Positions 1 to 5,759 of a stretch of DNA of 5,759 nucleotides are shown in pieces. The stretch lies in the NCBI GenBank assembly GCA_947474415.1, contig CANJKD010000190.1:1-5759 (forward strand). Reading direction: 5' to 3'. How positions within the stretch are numbered: position 1 is the first letter of the stretch; each line of letters starts with the position of its first letter. This DNA comes from Burkholderiales bacterium (GTDB lineage: Bacteria > Pseudomonadota > Gammaproteobacteria > Burkholderiales > Burkholderiaceae_C). The notes below the pieces were generated by a model. It did not search any database, had not been told where the DNA came from, and saw only the letters and a list, made by a program, of their open reading frames with translations. A program made the translations under genes and the position numbers.

Positions 1-633
1 CTGGTGCAGCCAGGCGCGGTCAAGCGGTTCGAGCGAGATCAGCGGCGGCAGCGTGTCGGGCTGCGACGTCTTCTCGCGGTGGAACGACGAGATCGGCTGG
101 CCGCTCACGCGGTACACCTCCAGCGCGCGCAGGATGCGTTGCTGATCGGCCGGCGGCAGGCGGGCGGCGGTGACGGGGTCGAGCCGCTGCAACTCGGCGT
201 AGAGCTTGTGCAGGCCCTTGCGCTCGAGCTCGTCAGCGAGCTTGGCGCGCACCGCGCGGTCGGCTGCAGGCATCGCGTCCAGCCCCTCGAACAAGGCCTT
301 GAAATAGAGCATCGTGCCGCCGACCAGCAACGGCCAATGGCCGCGCGCGTGGATCTCGCCGATCAGTCGCTGCGCATCAGCCACGAAGCGCGCCGCCGAG
401 TAGGCTTCCGAGGGGTCGATGATGTCGATCAGGTGGTGCGGCACGCGTTCGCGCTCTGCAGGCGTCGGCTTGGCGGTGCCGATGTTCATGGCGCGGTACA
501 CCAGCGCCGAGTCGACGCTGATGATCTCGACCGGGCGGGTGGCTTGGCCTGCGGCGGCAATGGCCAGGGCGGCGGCGGTCTTGCCCGAGGCCGTGGGGCC
601 GGCGAGGCAGAGGCAGGGCAGGGTGGGTGTCAT
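1..633 (-). CDS. miaA: tRNA dimethylallyltransferase MiaA (N-terminal part, cut by left edge)
   Basis: MiaA transfers a dimethylallyl group from DMAPP to N6 of adenosine 37 in tRNAs that read UNN codons, the first step toward ms2i6A. It acts in the cytoplasm. Seen here: 211 codons read without a stop from the ATG at 633-631 to the window edge. The P-loop GPTASGKT is at residues 12-19, followed by the family block [18 protein letters not shown] (39-56), HHLIDIIDP (66-74), [18 protein letters not shown] (101-118) and [20 protein letters not shown] (163-182). Family members are usually a little over 300 residues, so roughly the last 100 lie outside the window. The start fits the usual short lead before the P-loop; no clear Shine-Dalgarno precedes it. 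The gene reads in the same direction as the transporter upstream, but about 150 bp of repeat-bearing DNA separates them, so co-transcription is uncertain. Identification is secure from several diagnostic motifs. Confidence 0.96.
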   Translation of the reverse strand, partial: MTPTLPCLCLAGPTASGKTAAALAIAAAGQATRPVEIISVDSALVYRAMNIGTAKPTPAERERVPHHLIDIIDPSEAYSAARFVADAQRLIGEIHARGHWPLLVGGTMLYFKALFEGLDAMPAADRAVRAKLADELERKGLHKLYAELQRLDPVTAARLPPADQQRILRALEVYRVSGQPISSFHREKTSQPDTLPPLISLEPLDRAWLHQ

Positions 634-694
634 CGGGTGCGGTTAGGGTCAATGCGGGCGTTCAAGGTCTGCGTGTTCTTTGATTGGGTTGGCG

Positions 695-724
695 CCCTCT
701 CCCTCAGGGAGGGGGCAGGGGTGA
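695..724. repeat. REP-like hairpin repeat, left copy
   Basis: A short C/G-rich palindrome lies between miaA and the transporter gene. Positions 695-703 pair with 707-715 around a TCA loop, giving nine pairs including one T-G wobble. The right flank, 711-724 (GGGGGCAGGGGTGA), is complementary at 12 of 14 positions to 784-797 in the second copy, so the two copies are inverted relative to each other. Such C-rich/G-rich intergenic hairpins are common dispersed repeats in high-GC proteobacteria. The hairpin could attenuate or end transcription coming from the transporter gene, but there is no U-tract, so calling it a terminator would be a guess. Confidence 0.6.
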
Positions 725-754
725 CGGCGGGCGTCGCGAAGCGTCGCGCTTGCT

Positions 755-778
755 GCAGTGTCGCAGTGTCGTAGTGTC
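755..778. repeat. Three tandem copies of an 8-bp unit
   Basis: GCAGTGTC occurs at 755-762 and 763-770 and as GTAGTGTC at 771-778, directly head to tail. The array sits in the spacer between the two inverted REP-like copies. It is outside any convincing coding region and probably arose by replication slippage or belongs to the composite repeat unit. Confidence 0.6.
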
Positions 779-783
779 GCCCC

Positions 784-820
784 TCACCCCAGCCCTCTCC
801 CCAACGGGGCAAGGGAGCCC
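784..820. repeat. REP-like hairpin repeat, right copy, overlapping transporter 3' end
   Basis: This is the inverted partner of the copy at 695-724. Positions 793-796 and 799-802 pair with 812-815 and 806-809, leaving a two-base internal mismatch and an AAC loop. Its outer arm 784-797 matches the reverse complement of 711-724 at 12 of 14 positions. The repeat lies inside the transporter reading frame and supplies its last residues (GSLAPLGRGLG) and its TGA stop. This suggests that the repeat inserted at, or grew into, the end of the gene. Confidence 0.55.
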
Positions 821-2043
821 ACCGGTGGCGCGGCGGGTTCGTCATCGCGCTGGATCAGCGTCCACGCCACCGTGGCCAGCAGGATGCTGAACAGGCCGAT
901 GCCCAGTGTCATCGGCAGCACCGAATGGCCGAGCGTATGGCCGAGCCATTGGCCGACGCCGAAGGCCGTGAGCATCATCGCAAAGCCTGACAGCGATGCG
1001 GCGGTGCCGGCCTTGTCGGGGAACGGGCCGATGGCGCCGACCTGGCCACAGGGCTGGTGCACGCCGTGGCCGATCGCGAACAGCCATTGCGGCAGCATGA
1101 TGGCCCAGACCGATTCCACGCCGGCCAGGCTCAGCGCCGCCATGCTCAGGCCGCCGGCGAGCGAGAACCAGGCGCCGCGCTTCACCGCGCCGCGCAGGCC
1201 GTGGCGCAGCAGCAGGCGCCGGCACAACCAGGTGCCGGCGATGTAGGCCATCGAACTCGTCGCCAGGATCGCGCCATACGCCAGCGGCGAGCTGCCGAGC
1301 ACGTTGATGAACACGAACGACGAGCCCGCGAGCATGAAGAACAGCCCGCCAAAGGTGCATCACAGCAGCGCCACCCAGGCGCGGAAGGTCGGGTGGCGCA
1401 GCACCACGCCCCAGTTGTGCAGCAGCGGCCCGAGGCGCGTGGCCTGCGGGTTGCGGCGCGGCACGGTTTCCTCGAAGCGCAGCGCGACGAACGCCAGCGT
1501 GCCGGCGCCGAACAGCGCGGTGGCCATCAGCGTGGCCGGCCAGCCGAACCCCTGCGCCAGCGCCGCGCCGATGACCGGGCACAGCATCGCGATCACGCCC
1601 AGCCCGGTGAGCGCCCGCGACATCACGCGTGCCCCTTCGTGCGGCAGGAACAGGTCGCGCACCACGCTGCGCCCGCAGGTCACGGCGCTGGCCATTGCAG
1701 CCCCCTGGACGGCCCGCCACGCCACCAACGCGTCGATGCTGGCACACAGGGCGCTGGCGATGCTCGCAGCCGTGTACAGCGCCATGCCGGCCAGCAGCAC
1801 GGGGCGGCGGCCGAAGCGGTCGGCGAGCGGGCCGCACACCAGCTGCGCGGCGCCGAAGCAGAAGATCAGCGCCGACAGCGTCAGCTGCGCGCTCGCGAGG
1901 CTGGCGCCCAACTCGCGCTGGAGCAGCGGCAGGGCGGGCAGGTACAGGTCGGTGGTGATGGGCTGGAGGCCCAGCAGCAGCGTGAGCATCATGACCACGG
2001 TGACCGGGGCCATGCCCGCACGCGCGGCGGAAGGAGAAGGCAT
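784..2043 (-). pseudogene. Bcr/CflA-family MFS drug exporter, interrupted by in-frame TGA at codon 228
   Basis: This is an inner-membrane, proton-driven multidrug exporter of the DHA1 Bcr/CflA type (the family includes bicyclomycin and chloramphenicol exporters; the substrate here is unknown). From the ATG at 2043-2041 the frame has 419 codons, the size of a 12-helix MFS protein. Seen: a first membrane segment ending in the family signature QPITTDLYLPALP (27-39), the MFS motif A segment GPLADRFGRRP (71-81), CGRSVVRDLF (123-132), and after the stop GSSFVFINVLGSSPLAYG with further hydrophobic helices. The frame is continuous across the TGA at 1362-1360, so this is a substitution and not an indel. 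It falls inside the predicted seventh helix (WVALL-stop-CTFGGLFF). Translation would give 227 residues; the next in-frame ATG is at 1335-1333 (codon 237). Both halves still look constrained, so the lesion is recent or a sequence error. No Shine-Dalgarno precedes the ATG; other possible starts are codons 11 and 18. The tail is encoded by the REP-like repeat. Confidence 0.85.
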
Positions 2044-2049
2044 GGCCCC

Positions 2050-2055
2050 AGGGTA
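2050..2055 (-). promoter_or_regulatory. Possible -10 box (TACCCT) for the transporter gene, leaderless arrangement
   Basis: On the minus strand TACCCT, preceded by GC, ends six bases before the transporter ATG. This geometry would start the transcript at or beside the start codon, and it fits the absence of a Shine-Dalgarno. No good -35 box is visible upstream in the GC-rich tandem repeat, so the call rests on one weak hexamer and its spacing. Confidence 0.25.
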
Positions 2056-2071
2056 GCAGGCGCGGTGGTGA

Positions 2072-2095
2072 GGTGGCGCGGTGGCGCGGTGGCGC
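2072..2095. repeat. Three tandem copies of GGTGGCGC between divergent genes
   Basis: The 8-mer GGTGGCGC is repeated perfectly at 2072-2079, 2080-2087 and 2088-2095. It lies in the 217-bp region between the divergent transporter and chemoreceptor genes, just upstream of the transporter start. It could be simple slippage. It occupies the place where a transporter -35 box or operator would be expected, so copy-number change could affect expression; that is inference only. Confidence 0.6.
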
Positions 2096-2260
2096 GGCCC
2101 AGGGCACGGTCGTGGGAGCGCCACGGGCGTGCCGGCCACCGCCGCGATACTTTCCGCAAATTGCTCAGGCTGATGCTGACAAAGCAGGCACAGGCGTTGA
2201 AGGGTTGCGACGATATGGTTCGTCTGGCGATCGCCTTCGGTCCTTTTGTTCGATGGCGCA

Positions 2261-4237
2261 ATGTTGAAGAGCAGTACGGTCAATTTGTCGATGTCAGCGG
2301 CCCGCCTCGGCCTGCAACCTGCCGGTACGGGCTTCTTCGAGCACCACGGCGCCTGGGCACCTGGCGTGCGCCTGTTCCGGGCGCTGAACTTCCGCGCCAA
2401 GGCACTGATCATTTCGGCGGTGCTTCTGGTACCGATTGCGCTTCTGGCCTGGAATTTCCTCTCGGCCAAGGCCGAAGCCATCGAGTTCTCGGCCAAGGAG
2501 CGCATCGGCGTCACCTACCTGCGCGACACCGTGCCGCTCGTCAAGCTGGGTCAGCAATACCGTTTGCAGGCCTTGCAGGCGCAAGCGAAGGGTGCCGCGA
2601 CGCCTGAACTGGCTGAAGCCCGCCAGGCGCTCGATGCCCAGGTGGCCAAGCTCGACGCCACTGAAAAGGCGGTGGGCGGTGAGCTCGGCACGGCCAAGGC
2701 ACTGGCCGCCATGAAGGCCGCCGCCAACTCCGCTGCGGCTGCAACCGCCGACAAGACCTTGAAGGCGCACACCGCACACATCGATGCCGTGTTGGCGTTG
2801 ATCGGCCAGGCCACGGACGGCTCGAACCTGACGCTCGACCCGGACATGGACACCTACTACCTGATGGATGGCGCGCTCGGCGCCTTGCCCATCCTCGTCG
2901 AGTCGACCGCCAAGCTGCGCGTCACGACGGCGGCGGTGGCGGCTTCGGGCAAGCCGGCCACGGAAGCCGTGCAGCGCATCATCACGTCATCGGCAGCCGG
3001 AACCGAGTTGGTCGAACGCCGCGTCATGGCCGCACTGGACAAGATCTATGGCGTCCACCCTGAGTACAAGGCCGAGTTCAAGGCCGACGACTTGGTGCCG
3101 CAACTCGCTGCATTCCGTGAGTTGGCGGTGTCCGGCAAGGCGCAAGCACCCACCTTGATGGCCAGGGGCACGGCACAGGTCGAGGCGATGGTTGCGCTGC
3201 AAACCCGGATGGTGGACCGCCTCGACGACCTGCTGCAGGCACGCGTCGACGGCATGCTGGTCCATCGCAACCTGACGATGCTGACCCTCGCCATCGCGCT
3301 GCTGATTGGCGGCTACCTGCTCTATTCCTTCTACCTCGTCACTCAGGGCGGGCTGAACGAAGTGAAACGCCATCTGCTAGCGATGACCGGTGGCGACCTC
3401 ACCACCCGCCCGAACCCGCGGGGCAAGGACGAAGCCACTGCGCTGATGCTGTCGCTGCACGACATGCAGGCCTCACTGCGCAAGATCGTCTCGCAGGTGC
3501 GCGGCTCGTCGGATTTGATCGTCCACGCCAGCAGCGAGATCGCTGCCGCCTCCATGGACCTGTCGGCACGCACCGAGCAGACTGCCGCCAACCTCGAACA
3601 GAGCGCCGCGTCGATGGCACAGACTTCCTCGACCGTGAAGCACACGGCCGACAACGTGCGCGAGGCCGCGCAGGTGGCCTCCCACAACTCGCAGTCGGCG
3701 GTACGCGGCGGCGCGGTGATCAATGCCGTGGTCAGCACGATGCAGGAAATCAATGCCTCGTCGAAGAAGATCGGCGAAATCATCGACACCATCGACGGCA
3801 TTGCCTTTCAGACCAACATCCTGGCGCTCAACGCTGCCGTGGAGGCGGCGCGGGCCGGCGAGCAGGGCCGAGGTTTCGCGGAGGTGGCCGGCGAAGTGCG
3901 CAGGCCGCGCGCGAGATCAAGACCTTGATCACCACCAGGGTCGAGAAGGTCGAGTCGGGCACCAACATCGTGAAGGTGCGCGGGCGAGACCATGCAGGAA
4001 CTGGTTGTCAATGCCAAGCGCATGAACGACCTGCTGGCCGCGATCTCAACCGCTGCCTCCGAGCAGAGCAACGGTGTGGCGCAGGTGGGCACGGCCGTGA
4101 GCGACCTGGACCGCATGACGCAACAGAACGTCGCACAGGTGGAGCAGACCGCCGCAGCGGCCGCGGCGTTGAAAGACCAGGCCGTCAGCCTGGCCGGCGA
4201 GGTCGCCAAGTTCAGGATGCCAGCCGGCCAGCATTGA
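2261..4237 (+). pseudogene. Methyl-accepting chemotaxis protein, frame broken and restored in the signalling domain
   Basis: This transmembrane chemoreceptor would control CheA/CheW. Layout from the ATG at 2261: a cytoplasmic lead of about 45 residues, TM1 about 46-67, a periplasmic region about 68-337 with [18 protein letters not shown] (unassigned ligand domain, probably helical), TM2 about 338-360, a HAMP-like linker about 361-415, then the coiled-coil signalling domain with [20 protein letters not shown] leading to the hairpin tip. After codon 547 (EVR, ending 3901) about 22 bases are missing relative to the family, and the frame ends at TGA 3926-3928. The sequence [11 protein letters not shown] continues in the next frame at 3904-3975. 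A net +1 change near 3976-3988 restores the first frame, which runs TMQELVVNAKRMNDLL to the stop at 4235-4237. As written, the product would be 555 residues without the returning helix. The tail lacks a CheR-binding pentapeptide. Other possible starts are TTG 2246 and ATG 2291; none has a clear Shine-Dalgarno. An upstream in-frame TGA at 2198-2200 excludes a much longer N-terminus. Confidence 0.88.
3881..3988 (+). other. Lesion patch: two compensating frameshifts at the chemoreceptor tip
   Basis: Four departures from the family pattern cluster here. First, [12 protein letters not shown] has Glu (GAG, 3881-3883, residue 541) where the family almost always has Val. Second, after EVR the expected SLAQRSAE-type stretch of eight residues is reduced to two bases (3902-3903), a net loss of 22 bases. 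Third, ITTRVEKVES has Arg (AGG) where Ser (AGC) is typical. Fourth, 13 bases (3976-3988) stand where the family has 12, coding for an Asp-Ala-Gly-Glu-like stretch, a net gain of one. The middle segment reads sensibly only in the second frame and the flanks only in the first. The bases and frames are seen directly; the expected residues come from knowledge of the family. Confidence 0.75.
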
Positions 4238-4252
4238 CATTTTTCCGGCGGC

Positions 4253-4281
4253 TGGGCAAGGCTCAAGTGGCTCGCTACAGT
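4253..4281 (+). promoter_or_regulatory. Candidate leaderless promoter of the GAF gene
   Basis: TGGGCA (4253-4258, four of six matches to the -35 consensus) is followed after 17 bases by TACAGT (4276-4281, four of six matches to TATAAT). The -10 box ends only five bases before the GAF ATG at 4287. Transcription would begin at or next to the start codon, giving a leaderless message, which agrees with the lack of a Shine-Dalgarno. A perfect TTGACA at 4234-4239, across the chemoreceptor stop codon, has no acceptable -10 at 16-18 bp and is probably incidental. Confidence 0.4.
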
Positions 4282-4286
4282 GCGCC

Positions 4287-4772
4287 ATGCCCTTACGTCA
4301 TGACCCCGCCCGGATCGCTGAATTGCAGCGAATCGCGATCCTCGACTCCTCGCCGGAGCGCGCCTACGACGACATCACGCGCCTGCTCGCCACGACGCTG
4401 GCGGTGCCGATCACGATGGTCAACCTGCTCGATGAAGAGCGCGACTGGTTCAAGTCCTGTGTCGGCCTGCAGCAAACCCAGTCGCCCAGGGTGACCTCGT
4501 TCTGCGAGGCCTTCTTTCACACCGAAAGCGACCTGATCGTCGGTGAAGACACGCTTGCCGACGCACGGTTCTCGGCCCATCCGCTGGTCGTCGGCCGGCC
4601 TTTCATCCGCTTCTATGCGGCAGCCCGCTTGATGGTCAGGGACCAGACCGTCGGAACGCTGTGCGCCTACGACATCGTGCCGAGGCGGATCACGCCCGAG
4701 CAGGTGGAGCAGATGCGCACCATGGCGGGTGCGGTGATCGAGCTGCTGGGCGAGCGCGCCGCATCGGCCTGA
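4287..4772 (+). CDS. Stand-alone GAF-domain protein
   Basis: This cytoplasmic protein of 161 residues is almost entirely one GAF domain (about residues 15-157) with no output domain. Seen: a lead helix ELQRIAILDSSPERAYDDIT, then VPITMVNLLDEERDWFKSCVGL (39-60), TSFCEAFFH, the segment around DARFSAHPLVVGRPFIRFYAAARL and the closing strand VGTLCAYD. These are the landmarks of the GAF subfamily often fused to GGDEF, histidine kinase or PAS modules. The ligand is unknown; Cys residues at 57, 71 and 126 are present, but I see no established haem or bilin signature. The ATG at 4287 is the only reasonable start, because no ATG, GTG or TTG lies in frame in the 54 bases upstream. It begins 49 bp after the chemoreceptor gene on the same strand, so a sensory link is possible but unproven. 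The stop codon lies within a 20-bp tandem duplication. Confidence 0.9.
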   Translation: MPLRHDPARIAELQRIAILDSSPERAYDDITRLLATTLAVPITMVNLLDEERDWFKSCVGLQQTQSPRVTSFCEAFFHTESDLIVGEDTLADARFSAHPLVVGRPFIRFYAAARLMVRDQTVGTLCAYDIVPRRITPEQVEQMRTMAGAVIELLGERAASA

Positions 4773-4807
4773 CCCAGCGCGCCGCGCCGGCCTGACCCAG
4801 CGCGCCG
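4765..4807. repeat. Tandem duplication of a 20-bp unit across the GAF stop codon
   Basis: CGGCCTGACCCAGCGCGCCG occurs exactly at 4765-4784 and again at 4788-4807, a period of 23 bases. The first copy contains the GAF stop codon (TGA 4770-4772); the second ends just before the stop of the convergent pseudouridine synthase gene. Together they fill nearly all of the 37-bp gap between the two converging genes. No clear hairpin-plus-T-run terminator is visible. Confidence 0.75.
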
Positions 4808-4809
4808 AC

Positions 4810-5759
4810 TCACACGGCGGCAGCGAAGCCTTCGTCCATGCGCAGGTAGCGCCACTGGCCGGTCGGCAGGTCGCCCAGCATCACGGTGCCGATGCGCACC
4901 CGTTTCAGGCCCAGCACCTGCAAGCCGACCGCTTCGCACATGCGCCGGATCTGGCGCTTCTTGCCCTGCCGCAGCACGAAGCGCAGCTGGTCGTCGTTGA
5001 CCCATTCGACCTGCGCCGGCCGCAGTGCCTCGCCGTCGAGTTCCAGGCCGTGGCGCAGCAGAACGAGTGATTCGCCGGGCAGCCGTGCGTTGCCGGGCAG
5101 CGCGACCCGCACCAGGTATTCCTTCTCGATGTCGGTGTCCTCACCGACAAGCTGCTTGGCCACGCGGCCGTCTTGCGTCAACACCAGCAGGCCGACCGAA
5201 TCGATGTCGAGCCGACCGGCCGGCACGAGGCTGCGCAGGTGCTCGCGCAGGAAGCGCGTGCCCGAGTGGTCTTCGCGCCACTGGTTCTGCGGCGTCACCA
5301 GCACCACAGCCGGCTCGTAGCCGTCTTCGGCCTGGCCGCTGACATAGCCGACCGGCTTGTTGATGAGCACCGTGACGCGCTGCGCCTGCTGGTATTTGGC
5401 CTTCGCATCGACCGTGACGCGCTGGCCTGGCAGCACGCGCGAGCCGAGTTCCTTCACCACCTGGTCGTCGACGCGCACCCAGCCCTGCGCGATCCATTCA
5501 TCGGCCTCGCGCCTGGACGCGATGCCGAGCTCGCTCATGCGCTTGGACAGCCGCATGCTGCCGGGCAGGTGCTGCTGCGGCTCGCGGTCGTCGCGGTCGT
5601 CGTCATCGTGATCGCGATAGGCCCGCTGTGGCTGCGGGCGGGGCGACCGCGGGCGCGCGGGTTCTGGCCGGAACGCTTGCTGCTGCTGCGGCGGCGGTTC
5701 GCGTTCAGGGCGCTGGCCGAATGCGGTGTTGACGGGCGCGCCGTGGGCGGGGCTCGGGC
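4810..5759 (-). CDS. S4-domain 23S rRNA pseudouridine synthase, RluF-like (5' end probably outside window)
   Basis: The enzyme belongs to the RsuA/RluB/RluE/RluF family, which isomerises specific uridines in rRNA to pseudouridine; RluF in E. coli acts on 23S U2604. Counting from the internal ATG at 5556-5554, an S4 RNA-binding domain covers about 2-50 (LSKRMSELGIASRREADEWI). Then come LINKPVGYVSG (64-74), the catalytic motif GRLDIDSVGLLVLTQDG (114-130, with Asp117 the expected nucleophile), EKEYLVRV (144-151), RQGKKRQIRRMCEAVGLQV and the ending LPTGQWRYLRMDE. That form would be 248 residues. The frame stays open for 67 more codons to the edge, rich in Pro, Gln, Arg and Asp; 56 of the 67 end in G or C, against 38 with G or C in second position. 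That is a coding pattern, so the true start probably lies beyond the window and the protein carries a disordered basic/acidic extension. No Shine-Dalgarno supports the 5556 start. The RluF label is by resemblance; RluB or RsuA-like specificity is not excluded. Confidence 0.9.
   Translation of the reverse strand, partial: PSPAHGAPVNTAFGQRPEREPPPQQQQAFRPEPARPRSPRPQPQRAYRDHDDDDRDDREPQQHLPGSMRLSKRMSELGIASRREADEWIAQGWVRVDDQVVKELGSRVLPGQRVTVDAKAKYQQAQRVTVLINKPVGYVSGQAEDGYEPAVVLVTPQNQWREDHSGTRFLREHLRSLVPAGRLDIDSVGLLVLTQDGRVAKQLVGEDTDIEKEYLVRVALPGNARLPGESLVLLRHGLELDGEALRPAQVEWVNDDQLRFVLRQGKKRQIRRMCEAVGLQVLGLKRVRIGTVMLGDLPTGQWRYLRMDEGFAAAV

Noticed and set aside
4..774. A 256-codon plus-strand open frame opposite miaA
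   Set aside because: It is antisense to an unmistakable MiaA reading frame and has no motif of its own.
1360..1362. TGA as a selenocysteine codon in the transporter
   Set aside because: No convincing bacterial SECIS hairpin was seen just downstream, and the position is in a membrane helix of a family not known to contain selenocysteine. A nonsense change or sequence error is simpler.
842..2107. A 421-codon minus-strand open frame overlapping the transporter
   Set aside because: Its translation is a run of Arg, His, Ala and Pro without membrane segments or motifs. It is the out-of-frame shadow of the MFS gene in high-GC DNA, whose true frame shows clear family motifs.
2209..2216. A flagellar sigma-28 -10-like motif (GACGATAT, six of eight matches) upstream of the chemoreceptor
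   Set aside because: The sequence at the required distance upstream (2190-2197) does not resemble the sigma-28 -35 element, so the match is probably chance.
1057..2607. A 516-codon plus-strand open frame antisense to the transporter and running into the chemoreceptor
   Set aside because: The composition is dominated by Gln, Arg, His and Ala with no recognisable domain, and it overlaps two recognisable genes in other frames.
3902..3988. Programmed ribosomal frameshifting in the chemoreceptor
   Set aside because: About 22 bases of conserved coding sequence are missing at the first shift and no slippery heptamer is evident. Two opposite shifts about 75 bases apart do not match known programmed sites.
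4234..4239. A perfect TTGACA box across the chemoreceptor stop codon
   Set aside because: At 16-18 bp downstream there is no sequence resembling a -10 box, so it does not make a complete promoter.

Overview
The window is GC-rich DNA (about two thirds G+C by eye) with strong G/C bias at third codon positions. The protein set (a MiaA with a short N-terminus, a Bcr/CflA-type transporter, a chemoreceptor with a large periplasmic domain, and an RluF-like pseudouridine synthase) points to a betaproteobacterium. Burkholderiales of the Rubrivivax/Leptothrix/Piscinibacter kind is my best guess, made from remembered family resemblance and not from a search.

Layout, left to right. (1) 1-633, minus strand: the N-terminal 211 codons of miaA, cut by the left edge. 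(2) 634-783: an intergenic stretch with a pair of inverted, C/G-rich REP-like hairpin repeats; the right-hand repeat runs into the end of the next gene. (3) 784-2043, minus strand: a Bcr/CflA-family MFS drug exporter gene interrupted by one in-frame TGA at codon 228. (4) 2044-2260: the region between divergent genes, with a short 8-bp tandem repeat. (5) 2261-4237, plus strand: a methyl-accepting chemotaxis protein gene whose reading frame is lost and then regained within about 90 bp inside the signalling domain. (6) 4287-4772, plus strand: a small stand-alone GAF-domain protein with a plausible leaderless promoter. (7) 4773-4809: a 37-bp convergent gap containing part of a 20-bp tandem duplication that spans the GAF stop codon. 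(8) 4810 to the right edge, minus strand: an S4-domain, RluF-like 23S rRNA pseudouridine synthase whose frame stays open to the edge through a P/Q/R/D-rich N-terminal extension.

How the genes relate. miaA and the pseudouridine synthase both modify RNA of the translation machinery but are far apart and not in one operon. The chemoreceptor and the GAF protein are consecutive sensory genes on the same strand. The exporter is divergent from the chemoreceptor and lies upstream of miaA in the same direction, separated from it by the repeats.

I see no mobile element, CRISPR array, tRNA or rRNA, and no convincing new multi-gene system. The points worth checking are the lesions in the two central genes (one nonsense codon; a clustered patch with two compensating frameshifts), which are either real gene decay or local sequence error, and the repeat that supplies the transporter's C-terminal residues.
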